This document shows positions 1-11,309 of a DNA stretch of 64,000 nt, piece by piece (position 1 is the stretch's first letter; each line of letters opens with the position of its first letter). This DNA comes from Rhabditoides inermis (Eukaryota > Nematoda > Chromadorea > Rhabditida > Rhabditidae), in assembly GCA_963966185.1 (NCBI GenBank), contig CAWZYM010000001.1:310001-374000 (forward strand), read 5' to 3'. The notes below the pieces were generated by a model. It saw only the letters and a program-made list of their open reading frames with translations. It was not told the DNA's origin and ran no database searches. The position numbers and the translations under genes were made by a program.

Positions 1-3000
1 TTTGAGATCATTTACAATGGTAAACAGTAAGCGTCCCCACAGGGGTGTGAAATCGCTACATCAAAACAGGGCAATGAAGTGCATAAATACTATCCACTCA
101 ATCGATGTCGATCCAACGGGAGAGGCCCAGTTTATCAAAGATTCATGACTTTCGGAATTTGAAACTTTTCTCACTCACTGATCACCTTTATCCTTTCTCT
201 CTCGCAGTTTGTCGACTGGGCGTTGATCGCCACAATCTCATTTTTTCTAGTTTCGCTAACTCGCATGAGCATCATGTATCGAATTTCACTCCGTATGGTA
301 ACAAAGTTCTAGAAAGAGTTTTTGAGATCATTTACAATGGTAAACAGTAAGCGTCCCCACAGGGGTGTGAAATCGCTACATCAAAACAGGGCAATGAAGT
401 GCATAAATACTATCCACTCAATCGATGTCGATCCAACGGGAGAGGCCCAGTTTATCAAAGATTCATGACTTTCGGAATTTGAAACTTTTCTCACTCACTG
501 ATCACCTTTATCCTTTCTCTCTCGCAGTTTGTCGACTGGGCGTTGATCGCCACAGTCTCATTTGTTTCTAGTTTCGCTAACTCGCATGAGCATCATGTAT
601 CGAATTTCACTCCGTTTGGTAACAAAGTTCTAGAAAGGGGTTTCTTTTTAAAATCATTTACAATGGTAAACAGTAAGCGTCCCCACAGGGGTGTGAAATC
701 GCTACTTCAAAACAGGGCAATGAAGTGCATAAATACTATCCACTCAATCGATGTCGATCCAACGGGAGAGGCCCAGTTTATAGAAGATTCATGACTTTAG
801 GAATTTGAAACTTTTCTCACTCCCTGATCACCTTTATCCTTTCTCTCTCGCAGTTTGTCGACTGGGCGTTGATCGCCACAGTCTTTTTTTTTAGTTTCGC
901 TAACTCGCATGAGCATCATGTATCGAATTTCACTCCGTATGGTAACAAAGTTCTAGAAAGGGTTTTTGAGATCATTTACAATGGTAAACATTAAGCGTCC
1001 CCACAGGGGTGTGAAATCGCTACATCAAAGCAGGGCAATGAAGTGCATAAATACTATCCACTCAATCGATGTCGATCCAACGGGAGAGGCCCAGTTTATA
1101 GAAGATTCATGAGTGTGTTCAGAATTTGAAACTTTTCTCACTCACTGAACACCTTTATTCTTTCTCTCTCGCAGTTTGTCGACTGGGCGTTGATAGCCAC
1201 AGTCTCTTTTTTTTCTAGTTTCGCTAACTCGCATGAGCATCATGTATCGAATTTCACTCCGTATGGTAACAAAGTTCTAGAAAGGTTTTTTGAGATCATT
1301 TACAATGGTAAACAGTATGCGTCCCCACAGGGGTGTGAAATCGCTACATCAAAACAGAGCAATGAAGTGCATAAATACTATCCACTCAATCGATGTCGAT
1401 CCAACGGGAGAGGCCCAGTTTATAGAAGATTCATGACTTTAGGAATTCGAAACTTTTCTCACTCCCTGATCACCTTTATCCTTTCTCTCTCGCAGTTTGT
1501 CGACTGGGCGTTGATCGCCACAGTCTTTTTTTTTTAGTTTCGCTAACTCGCATGAGCATCATGTATCGAATTTCACTCCGTATGGTAACAAAGTTCTAGA
1601 AAGGGTTTTTGAGATCATTTACAATGGTAAACAGTATGCGTCCCCACAGGGGTGTGAAATCGCTACATCAAAGCAGGGCAATGAAGTGCATAAATACTAT
1701 CCGCTCAATCGATGTCGATCCAACGGGAGAGGCCCAGTTTATCAAAGATTCATGTCTGTGTTCGGAATTTGAAACTTTTCTCACTCACTGATAACCTTTA
1801 TCTTTTCTCTCTCGCAGTTTGTCGACTGGGCGTTGATCGCCACAATCTCATTTTTTCTAGTTTCGCTAACTCGCATGAGCATCATGTATCGAATTTCACT
1901 CCGTATGGTAACAAAGTTCTAGAAAGAGTTTTTGAGATCATTTACAATGGTAAACAGTAAGCGTCCCCACAGGGGTGTGAAATCGCTACATCAAAACAGG
2001 GCAATGAAGTGCATAAATACTATCCACTCAATCGATGTCGATCCAACGGGAGAGGCCCAGTTTATCAAAGATTCATGACTTTCGGAATTTGAAACTTTTC
2101 TCACTCACTGATCACCTTTATCCTTTCTCTCTCGCAGTTTGTCGACTGGGCGTTGATCGCCACAGTCTCATTTTTTTCTAGTTTCGCTAACTCGCATGAG
2201 CATCATGTATCGAATTTCACTCCGTTTGGTAACAAAGTTCTAGAAAGGGTTTTTTTTTAAATCATTTACAATGGTAAACAGTAAGCGTCCCCACAGGGGT
2301 GTGAAATCGCTACTTCAAAACAGGGCAATGAAGTGCATAAATACTATCCACTCAATCGATGTCGATCCAACGGGAGAGGCCCAGTTTATAGAAGATTCAT
2401 GACTTTAGGAATTTGAAACTTTTCTCACTCCCTGATCACCTTTATCCTTTCTCTCTCGCAGTTTGTCGACTGAGCGTTGATCGCCACAGTCTTTTTTTTT
2501 AGTTTCGCTAACTCGCATGAGCATCATGTATCGAATTTCACTCCGTATGGTAACAAAGTTCTAGAAAGGGTTTTTGAGATCATTTACAATGGTAAACAGT
2601 ATGCGTCCCCACAGGGGTGTGAAATCGCTACATCAAAGCAGGGCAATGAAGTGCATAAATACTATCCACTCAATCGATGTCGATCCAACGGGAGAGGCCC
2701 AGTTTATAGAAGATTCATGACTGTGTTCGGAATTTGAAACTTTTCTCACTCACTGATCACCTTTATTCCTTCTCTCTCGCAGTTTGTCGACTGGGCGTTG
2801 ATCGCCACAGTCTCGATTTTTTTTAGTTTCGCAAACTCGCATGAGCATCATGTATCGAATTTCACACCGTATGGTAACAAAGTTCTAGAAAGAGTTTTTG
2901 AGATCATTCACAATGGTAAACAGTATGCGTCCCCACAGGGGTGTGAAATCGCTACATCAAAACAGGGCAATGAGGTGCATAAATACTATCCACTCAATCG

Positions 3001-5735
3001 ATGTCGATCCAACGGGAGAGGCCCATTTTATAAAAGATTCATGAGTGTGTTCAGAATTTGAAACTTTTCTCACTCACTGAACACCTTTATTCTTTCTCTC
3101 TCGCTCTTTGTCGACTGGGCGTTGATAGCCACAGTCTCATTTTTTTTTCTAGTTTCGCTAACTCGCATGAGCATCATGTATCGAATTTCACTCCGTATGG
3201 TAACAAAGTTCTAGAAAGGTTTTTTGAGATCATTTACAATGGTAAACAGTATGCGTCCCCACAGGGGTGTGAAATCGCTACATCAAAACAGAGCAATGAA
3301 GTGCATAAATACTATCCACTCAATCGATGTCGATCCAACGGGAGAGGCCCAGTTTATAGAAGATTCATGACTTTAGGAATTCAAAACTTTTCTCACTCCC
3401 TGATCACCTTTATCCTTTCTCTCTCGCAGTTTGTCGACTGGGCGTTGATCGCCACAGTCTTTTTTTTTAGTTTCGCTAACTCGCATGAGCATCATGTATC
3501 GAATTTCACTCCGTATGGTAACAAAGTTCTAGAAAGAGTTTTTGAGATCATTTACAATGGTAAACAGTAAGCGTCCCCACAGGGGTGTGAAATCGCTACA
3601 TCAAAACAGGGCAATGAAGTGCATAAATACTATCCACTCAATCGATGTCGATCCAACGGGAGAGGCCCAGTTTATCAAAGATTCATGACTGTGTTCGGAA
3701 TTTGAAATTTTTCTCACTCACTGATCACCTTTATCCTTTCTCTCTCGCAGTTTGTCGACTGGGCGTTGATCGCCACAGTCTCATTTTTTTCTAGTTTCGC
3801 TAACTCGCATGAGCATCATGTATCGAATTTCACTCCGTATGGTAACAAAGTTCTAGAAAGAGTTTTTGAGATCATTTACAATGGTAAACAGTAAGCGTCC
3901 CCACAGGGGTGTGAAATCGCTACATCAAAACAGGGCAATGAAGTGCATAAATACTATCCACTCAATCGATGTCGATCCAACGGGAGAGGCCCAGTTTATC
4001 AAAGATTCATGACTTTCGAATTTGAAACTTTTCTCACTCACTGATCACCTTTATCCTTTCTCTCTCGCAGTTTGTCGACTGGGCGTTGATCGCCACAATC
4101 TCATTTTTTTCTAGTTTTGCTAACTCGCATGAGCATCATGTATCGAATTTCACTCCGTATGGTAACAAAGTTCTAGAAAGAGTTTTTGAGATCATTTACA
4201 ATGGTAAACATTAAGCGTCCCCACAGGGGTGTGAAATCGCTACATCAAAACAGGGCAATGAAGTGCATAAATACTATCCACTCAATCGATGTCGATCCAA
4301 CGGGAGAGGCCCAGTTTATCAAAGATTCATGACTTTCGGAATTTGAAACTTTTCTCACTCACTGATCACCTTTATCCTTTCTCTCTCGCAGTTTGTCGAC
4401 TGGGCGTTGATCGCCACAGTCTCATTTGTTTCTAGTTTCGCTAACTCGCATGAGCATCATGTATCGAATTTCACTCCGTTTGGTAACAAAGTTCTAGAAA
4501 GGGTTTTTTTTTAAATCATTTACAATGGTAAACAGTAAGCGTCCCCACAGGGGTGTGAAATCGCTACATCAAAACAGGGCAAGGAGATGCATAAATACTA
4601 TCCACTCAATCGATGTCGATCCAACGGGAGAGGCCCAGTTTATAGAAGATTCATGACTGTGTTCGGAATTTGAAACTTTTCTCACTCACTGATCACTTTT
4701 ATCCCTTCTCTCTCGCAGTTTGTCGACTGGGCGTTGATCGCCACAGTCTCATTTGTTTCTAGTTTCGCTAACTCGCATGAGCATCATGTATCGAATTTCA
4801 CTCCGTTTGGTAACAAAGTTCTAGAAAGGGGTTTTTTTTAAATCATTTACAATGGTAAACAGTAAGCGTCCCCACAGGGGTGTGAAATCGCTACATCAAA
4901 ACAGGGCAAGGAGGTGCATAAATACTATCCACTCAATCGATGTCGATCCAACGGGAGAGGCCCAGTTTATAGAAGATTCATGACTGTGTTCGGAATTTGA
5001 AACTTTTCTCACTCACTGATCACTTTTATCCCTTCTCTCTCGCAGTTTGTCGACTGGGCGTTGATCGCCACAGTCTCATTTTTTTTCTAGTTTCGCTAAC
5101 TCGCATGAGCATCATGTATCGAATTTCACTCCGTATGGTAACAAAGTTCTAGAAAGAGTTTTTGAGATCATTTACAATGGTAAACAGTAAGCGTCCCCAC
5201 AGGGGTGTGAAATCGCTACATCAAAAAAGGGCAATGAAGTGCATAAATACTATCCACTCAATCGAAGTCGATCCAACGGGAGAGGCCCAGTTTATCATAG
5301 ATTCATGACTTTCGGAATTTGAAACTTTTCTCACTCCCTGATCACCTTTATCCTTTCTCTCTCGCAGTTTGTAGACTGGGCGTTGATCGCCACAGTCTCA
5401 TTTTTTTCTAGTTTCGATAACTCGCATGAGCATCATGTATCGAATTTCACTCCGTTTGGTAACAAAGTTCTAGAAAGGGGTTTTTTTTTAATCATTTACA
5501 ATGGTAAACAGTAAGCGTCCCCACAGGGGTGTGAAATCGCTACATCAAAACAGGGCAATGAAGTGCATAAATACTATCCACTCAATCGATGTCGATCCAA
5601 CGGGAGAGGCCCAGTTTATAAAAGATTCATGACTTTCGGAATTTGAAACTTTTCTCACTCACTGATCACCTTTATCCTTTCTCTCTCGCAGTTTGTCGAC
5701 TGGGCGTTGACCGCCACAGTCTCATATTTTTCTAG
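1..5735. repeat. Tandem array of ~320-bp units (about 18 copies)
   Basis: The shared phrase TTTACAATGGTAAACA recurs about every 319-328 bp (near 11, 330, 658, 974, 1298, 1618 and so on to 5494). Units differ by point changes and by the length of a T run. Each holds an exon-like stretch: a pyrimidine tract ending CTCTCGCAG resembles a splice acceptor, and the reading frame after the CTAG that follows the T run encodes SHEHHVSNFTPYGNKVLER and later YYPLNRCRSNGRGPVY. In some units a TAT codon keeps the frame open where others have a TAA stop. The C/H/Y-rich peptide vaguely recalls FLYWCH or MULE-associated zinc fingers, but I cannot establish that. The array begins before the window edge. Confidence 0.95.
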
Positions 5736-6036
5736 GAAAAAAATGAGACTGTGGCGATCAACGCCCAGTCGACAAACTGATTGTAAATTATCTCAAAAAC
5801 CCTTTCTAGAACTTTGTTACCAAACGGAGTGAAATTCGATACATGATGCTCATGCGAGTTAGCAAAACTAGAAAAAAATGAGACTGTGGCGGTCAACGCC
5901 CAGTCGACAAACTGCGAGAGAGAAAGGATAAAGGTGATCAGTGAGTGAGAAAAGTTTTAAATTCTAAACAAACTCATGAATCTTTCATAAACTGGGCCTC
6001 TCCCGTTGGATCGACATCGATTGAGTGGATAGTATT
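5736..6036 (-). repeat. Inverted partial unit of the 320-bp array
   Basis: From about 5,736 the sequence is the reverse complement of array sequence: ATGAGACTGTGGCGATCAAC, then the reversed GTAACAAAG/CTAGAA block, then the reversed CGATGTCGATCCAACGGG block. The segments are rearranged, since the ATGAGACTGTGGCG piece occurs twice. The array therefore ends in a head-to-head junction, as expected from fold-back replication or from a chimeric read. Confidence 0.85.
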
Positions 6037-6661
6037 GACTCTCCCTCTCTCCCTCTTCATCACGCACGCTAGCACTCACGCACTCTCTTTTCTCTCTCTC
6101 TTTCTCTCTTGACATGCCGATAGACAGTGTGTCAAACGTCGGTGATTCGATCAATTGATCAATATAACTCGCTTTCCAATTTTAGATATAATGCGTACGT
6201 CTGTCAGGTATCTACAACTGTGTGCGTCTTGAATTGAACTGTGTTCTGAGAGACTCTGGGAAGCTCTGGCTCTGAGAGGATGCCCAGTATTTCTCACATT
6301 CCCATCGATTCGCATTCACTGAGACCCTCCGAAGCCGGCAGAGCATCTGTTCGCTTTACGATGTTCTTAGTTGGCTTTGCGGCGCTGATCCATTGACAGA
6401 GAGGAGTGCGGTGATACAATGGTCCGTTATGCAGTTATATTGCTCGAATGCATATTTAATGATTGTGAAGATTATAACAGTTTTGAAAATCTTGCCCAGT
6501 CGGTTTGTCTTGACCCAATTCAACAAAAGCGCAGTCATAAAACGTTTACAAATACTAATACAAACCTGCACCTCTCTTCTCTCTCTTCTTTCTATGTATC
6601 TTCTCTCTCTTTCTCTCTTTCTCTCTTTCTCTCTTTCTCTTTCTCTTTCTCTTTCTTTCTT

Positions 6662-6698
<37 letters not shown>

Positions 6699-7278
6699 CT
6701 CTCAAAGGCGCGACGCGGCATTTCACTCCTGAGAAAAGTTGTGCAGGGAAGCTGTCATCAGCAATTCGGAAACTCGAATTCGCATGCGGTCATTCCCTCC
6801 TCTCCTCTCCTCCCATCACTCTCTCTCTCTCTCTCTCTCTACCACCGTCATTTTCATCTTTCTCCCCGCCCCCCATCACACCTGTCCCGAGCTAGGTGAG
6901 CACTGGCGTCACGCCCCTTTAGGTACCGCCCCTCCTCCACGTACTGGAGGAGGAGCTTCGCCACGCCCCTCTAAATCCCGCCCACACCGCTCCCGCGCTC
7001 TCGAAACGGGATCTCGTCACGCCACTTCGTACGAAGTCATACCTTGAGGCCCACCAACTAGAGGTGTCGCGTCGCCACGTCCACATGTGCCCCGTCCCTT
7101 CTCTTGGAGTTGTCTGTGCGTCGGAAGCATGTCGTCATTGTCACGGAAAATATCTAAAATCTTGATGTGTATGGATACATTTCCCCCATGTTCATGGTCA
7201 ACGTGGACGCACTATGCTCCACTGTGTCGTCTTTCAGATACTGTATCCTACCGTACCCCTTTGCAGTTTGGCGAAGCG
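6037..7278. other. Gene-free spacer with TC microsatellite and GC-rich stretch
   Basis: I see no supported gene. Bases 6,505-6,612 match 20,460-20,580 (GTTTACAAATACTAA followed by the CTTTCTATGTAT pyrimidine tract), a shared mobile-element remnant. A TC-rich microsatellite covers about 6,590-6,705 and a shorter one about 6,820-6,842. Bases 6,900-7,080 are GC-rich and could be the promoter or 5' leader of the sugar-transporter gene downstream. That is position-based inference. Confidence 0.6.
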
Positions 7279-8937
7279 ATGGAGGTGCCGTGGCGCGTGC
7301 TACGCATGGTCATCGCCGTCTGCCTATTGGGATCGTTTAACTTTGGATATCAGGTACGGTACCGGTAGCGGGTTACGGTATCTACAGTCTTCCTATTTAG
7401 CACTCACTCGTGAACCCCACATGGAGCGCGGCTTTCTACAACACCTCGATGGTCTACCACTACCGGCACATGGTATGAGGATTACTGTAGCAGTATCGAA
7501 TCTGCCGCATTCCAGTTTCCGCCCATCAAGCTCACGCGCGATGTGCACCCGAAAATGCCGCCACAGCCACAAACAGCAGGTCGGCCGCCCCGTTTATCGA
7601 TTGATACCGATTGATTTGCAGTGTTGCGACAGCGCGGACAGCAGCAGCCAGCGAAGAGTGAGGAGACGGCGCGGTTCAAGAGTGGGGACGGTCGACCGCC
7701 CTGTGAGAAGGAGTATACAGGGGAGGCAGGCAGCGACGCCTCGACCACACACGACACGCGGACTGCGGAGGTGCGCGGTGGCAGCTTGCCACTGATTAGT
7801 GTATGGGAAGTCATGGTATAGTAATAGTATAGTCATCGCCTTGTGGTCATGTGGGCAGGGGCAAATGGCAGAGAATGTGAGATGGTCATGAATACATCGC
7901 CCTATGGCGCGGGCTATTTTCAACTCGCCCGTCCGCCTCCATGAACAATGTTTGCAGCCGGGAAGCTGTGAAATAAAGAAAACTAGTTCTGAATAGAAGT
8001 GGTATTCCTATTTGAACAAGATATTAGAATAACGTGTTATTCATTTCGCCATGTTGTAGGTTCCTCCGGAAGAATACGCTCCTCTGTCGCGTTCGCAACC
8101 CCGCTGGGATCAGGAGATCACGATTCCGCAAGAAATCACCGTCATGTCCAAGTATCTGCACGTATTTATCTGGAACTGCACCACTGGGTGAGCGTAGCTA
8201 TCGCGATCAATACTGCTACAGTAGCCCATACCGCTATTGTACACTTTACCGGTACCTGTTCAGGGTACTGTACATTGGCGGATCGCTCGGCTGTATCATC
8301 TTCTACGCTCTCTCCAAGTACATGGGTCGACTGCAAGGCATTGTTGTTTCAAACTTTGTCATGTTGGCTAGGTATACGGTAGCTACAGTACGCCCACTAT
8401 ACCGTATCCTTGCAGTGTGGCACTACAGGCGTACGCTGGCTCCAATATACTTGAGTTCCTCGTTCTCGGTCGATTTGTGGCGGGTATAGGCGTAGGAATC
8501 GCCACTGGTTTCCAAGCTCTTTTCTATTATGTGAGTTGATGTTTGTTCATTTGTTTACTTGTTTACTTCCAGGAGATTGTCGACATCAAACACTTCCGTT
8601 GGATGGCGTCGTTCACTGTGTGCTCGATTCAGCTAGGATTTCGGGCTAGCAACCTGCTAGGTATACTGTAGCTACCGTTACCCGTACCTCTACCGTTTCG
8701 CAGGCATGCCCGATCCGCTGGGGCAAGAAACAGGCTGGGTGGGACTCATGTTCATTGAATATTTTATGCTGACCGGAAGGTAAGTAGGCTACCTGGCTAT
8801 ATCTGTTTTGGATACTATATACCTGTTTCAGTCTCATCTACATCTGTCTGTTTGGATACGACTCTCTGATGTGTTTGGTGGGGGATTTCCAGCATGAAGA
8901 CGCATTACACGAGCGGATTTTCTACAGGTTTTTCTCT
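7279..8937 (+). CDS. Facilitative glucose (GLUT/SLC2-like) transporter, N-terminal half only
   Basis: The first exon begins at ATG 7,279 (MEVPWRVLRM) and ends in FNFGYQ, the GLUT TM1 signature region. After a region with an unclear frame encoding a long first external loop, the exons 8,060-8,187, 8,264-8,371, 8,416-8,531, 8,573-8,660, 8,704-8,779 and 8,832-8,937 join in phase. They give the GLUT landmarks GGSLG...GRLQG (TM2-3 loop), LGRFVAGIGVGIATG (TM4) and EIVDIKHFRW after TM4, then TM5-6 helices. Members of this major-facilitator family move hexoses across the plasma membrane and normally have 12 helices. Here coding ends after about TM6 and no TM7-12 is found downstream. Near 7,475 the reading frame cannot be continued without a one-base shift. 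It is probably a truncated pseudogene or a gene broken by the retrotransposon. Confidence 0.75.
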
Positions 8938-8967
8938 CTTTCTCTTATTCTTCTTTGCTCCCTCTTC

Positions 8968-9003
<36 letters not shown>
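8938..9003. repeat. TC microsatellite at the truncated end of the transporter
   Basis: A CTTT/CT-rich simple repeat directly follows the last recognisable transporter exon donor at 8,938. It separates that exon from the retrotransposon block. Confidence 0.85.
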
Positions 9004-9006
<3 letters not shown>

Positions 9007-9129
9007 TGCGCGTCTGCTCTTTCTTGCGCGTCTGCTCTTTCTGTGAAACACATTGTGTCCTTGTCGATCGATAATCTCTGCGAACTTTTGTGCCTTGATA
9101 TCTTGCCGACTGAAAGGCCCTTTTATACT

Positions 9130-9440
9130 CGCCGCACCGCATGGTGCGGCATGCGTTTCCCATTTTAAAGTGCAACCGCACGCCGCAATGCGTCTCGCCG
9201 CACGGGGCGTGCGGCTGCGGCTGCGTTTTGCACCTTTCAGACTCGCCGCATCGAAAACGCATACGTTTTGCGTTATTACCTTGCCGCACGTGCGGTGCGG
9301 CGGAGTTTCTCAGCCAAATTCTGCCGCATGCCGCGTTGCGTTTTACGATGCGGCGAAGTAGTTTTTGCTGATTTGCCGCATGCGTTTCAAAGCGCAACCG
9401 CACCGCATTTGCGTCGCGTTTAGTCTGAAACGCGCTTTAC
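9130..9440. repeat. Cluster of CCGCA/GCGTTT motifs at the 5' end of retrotransposon copy 1
   Basis: Motifs such as TGCGGCATGCGTTT, GCCGCACG and GCGTTTTGC recur many times, many in inverted pairs, in a short GC-rich stretch. The part from 9,150 recurs identically at 11,310-11,600. It is either a 5' leader with internal subrepeats or a satellite fused to the element. Confidence 0.6.
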
Positions 9441-11309
9441 TCTACCGATAAAAAATGCGCTGGTCGTAAACTATTCCGCCATCTAGAACAGCTGATTTCT
9501 CCCGATTCTCACATGCACATTATACAAGGCGATTTTAATGCACCGTCGGCTGACTGGGATTCGTTCCAGGCAGCCGATGCTTTTGATAGGTCCCTAGTCA
9601 CTTTTGCCTCTCTCCACTCACTCACTCAAATGGTTCGCCAGGCGACGATGGTGAGACGAGCGGGGCAAAAGGCGCATACTCTTGACATTGTATTGACTGA
9701 CTCCCCTTGTCTCTTTCAACATACGCGTGTATTGGGGCGTTTCTCTTTATGTGATCACCTCCCTGTCGAGTTTCGGTTGCGACTCGGTATGGAGGCCGCG
9801 GCGAGAGAGCCGCTTCGACGCATATGGGAATGCTAAGTGGGGTGAGATCAACGCGGCTATAGCATGTACTGATTGGACACGTGTTTTTATTGGTTTAAAT
9901 ATTAAAGAGGCGACTTCCGTGTTTGTCCAGCGAATGCAACACCTCATAACCGAGTATATTCTCCTTATGAAACATACTAAAGATGTCAGTATTCCTCTCT
10001 TTATTTCTAAATTGAAACGCCGTGCATTACTCATTCCAGATTCGAAGACTGCTGATAAGGCGCAGCGTAAACTGCGAAACGCTATTTTTTCGTGGCAATG
10101 TAAACGTGAAGCGAAACTTATCAACGGTAACAATAAACGCGCATTATACAAAGACGTCAGAAAAAGATGTTTCCTGCTGATGGTATCAGCTCGCTGTCAC
10201 ACAATGGTGAGTTGGTCCATGACTCGAGGGAAAGGGCGGAGGTGTTCGGGGAATACTTCGACTCGATATTCTCTGGTGGAAGTGTTGCTCCGACCGGCTC
10301 TGCCCTTCCCTCTCTCTCAAATCAACTCGCCATGATTGACGTTTCTTATGCACTTGTTCACAAGACTATACAACGATTGAATTCAAAAATCAGTACCAGT
10401 CCCGATGGAATCACTCACACGTTTTTGAAAAATACAGTTGATACAATAAGTCTCTCGCTTTCGATTCTTTTTTCTATGTCTCTATCAGTGTGCGCTATCC
10501 CCAATATTTGGAAAGTCGCTTATATAAAACCGCTGTATAAAAAGGGTTCTCGTGATAATCCAGCCAACTATCGTTTTATTAGCCTAACAAGTAGTGTAGC
10601 GAAATTATTAGAGCGAATTATAGTCAGACAACTGACTGCTTTTCTCGAGTCCAATAGCTTGATTTCTTCTAGACAATTTGGTTTTCGTCAAAATAGGTCT
10701 ACTAACTCACAGCTTATTGAATGTTATAGTCACAGACTGAAACATATTTTCAATGGCCTTGTTATTGATTGTATTTATTTCGACTTTAAAAAAGCTTTCG
10801 ACACAATCAATCATAAACTACTATTCAAAAAGTTGCATTTGCTGGGCATTCGTGGAAACGTTCACGGGTGGATTCGAGCCTTCCTTTCTGGCCGTTGCCA
10901 ACAAGTTATGGTTGGAGATGAGCTTTCGTCTTGTGGTGTGCCGCAGGGGTCGTGTCTTGGACCCATACTCTTCAATATCTTTATCAATAATATTGTTGAT
11001 AGCCTGCCTGACCTGACTATACGCAGACGATTTGAAAACATACTTCGCTTTTTATCCGAGTGATAATTTGGCTAAACTTATGTTTCAAAAAGCAATCGAC
11101 GCTATCGCAAAGTGGGCTTCAGAATGGGGTCTGCAGATCTCCACTGAGAAAACGCAGATACTGCACATAGGCCGCCGAAATCCCAAACATGAGTATACAG
11201 CACATGGCACTACGCTCGCACCTGCTAACTCTGTAAGGGATCTTGGTGTGACTATGTGTGGGTCCTTGATTTTCGAAGACCATTTTGCAAACATTGTTAA
11301 AGACACCCT
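9150..11309 (+). mobile_element. Non-LTR retrotransposon remnant, duplicated copy 1
   Basis: The block encodes the C-terminal part of an APE-type endonuclease at 9,513-9,836 (GDFNAPSADW, then LCDHLPVEF) and a reverse transcriptase at 10,167-11,063. The reverse transcriptase shows NYRFISL, RQFGFRQNRST, DFKKAFDTINH and GVPQGSCLGPILFNIF. The catalytic YADD lies at about 11,020 in a different frame behind a stop, so the RT is frame-broken; another break at about 9,835 splits the endonuclease from the linker. The N-terminal endonuclease is missing, so the element is 5' truncated. Motif style fits the Jockey/CR1 group of LINEs. It sits immediately after the truncated transporter. Confidence 0.9.

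Noticed and set aside
1..5735. CRISPR array
   Set aside because: The period is ~320 bp with no short repeat/spacer alternation, no cas genes, and the context is eukaryotic.
6393..6899. Ser/Leu/Phe-rich ORFs around the TC repeat
   Set aside because: They are microsatellite translation; both strands are open.
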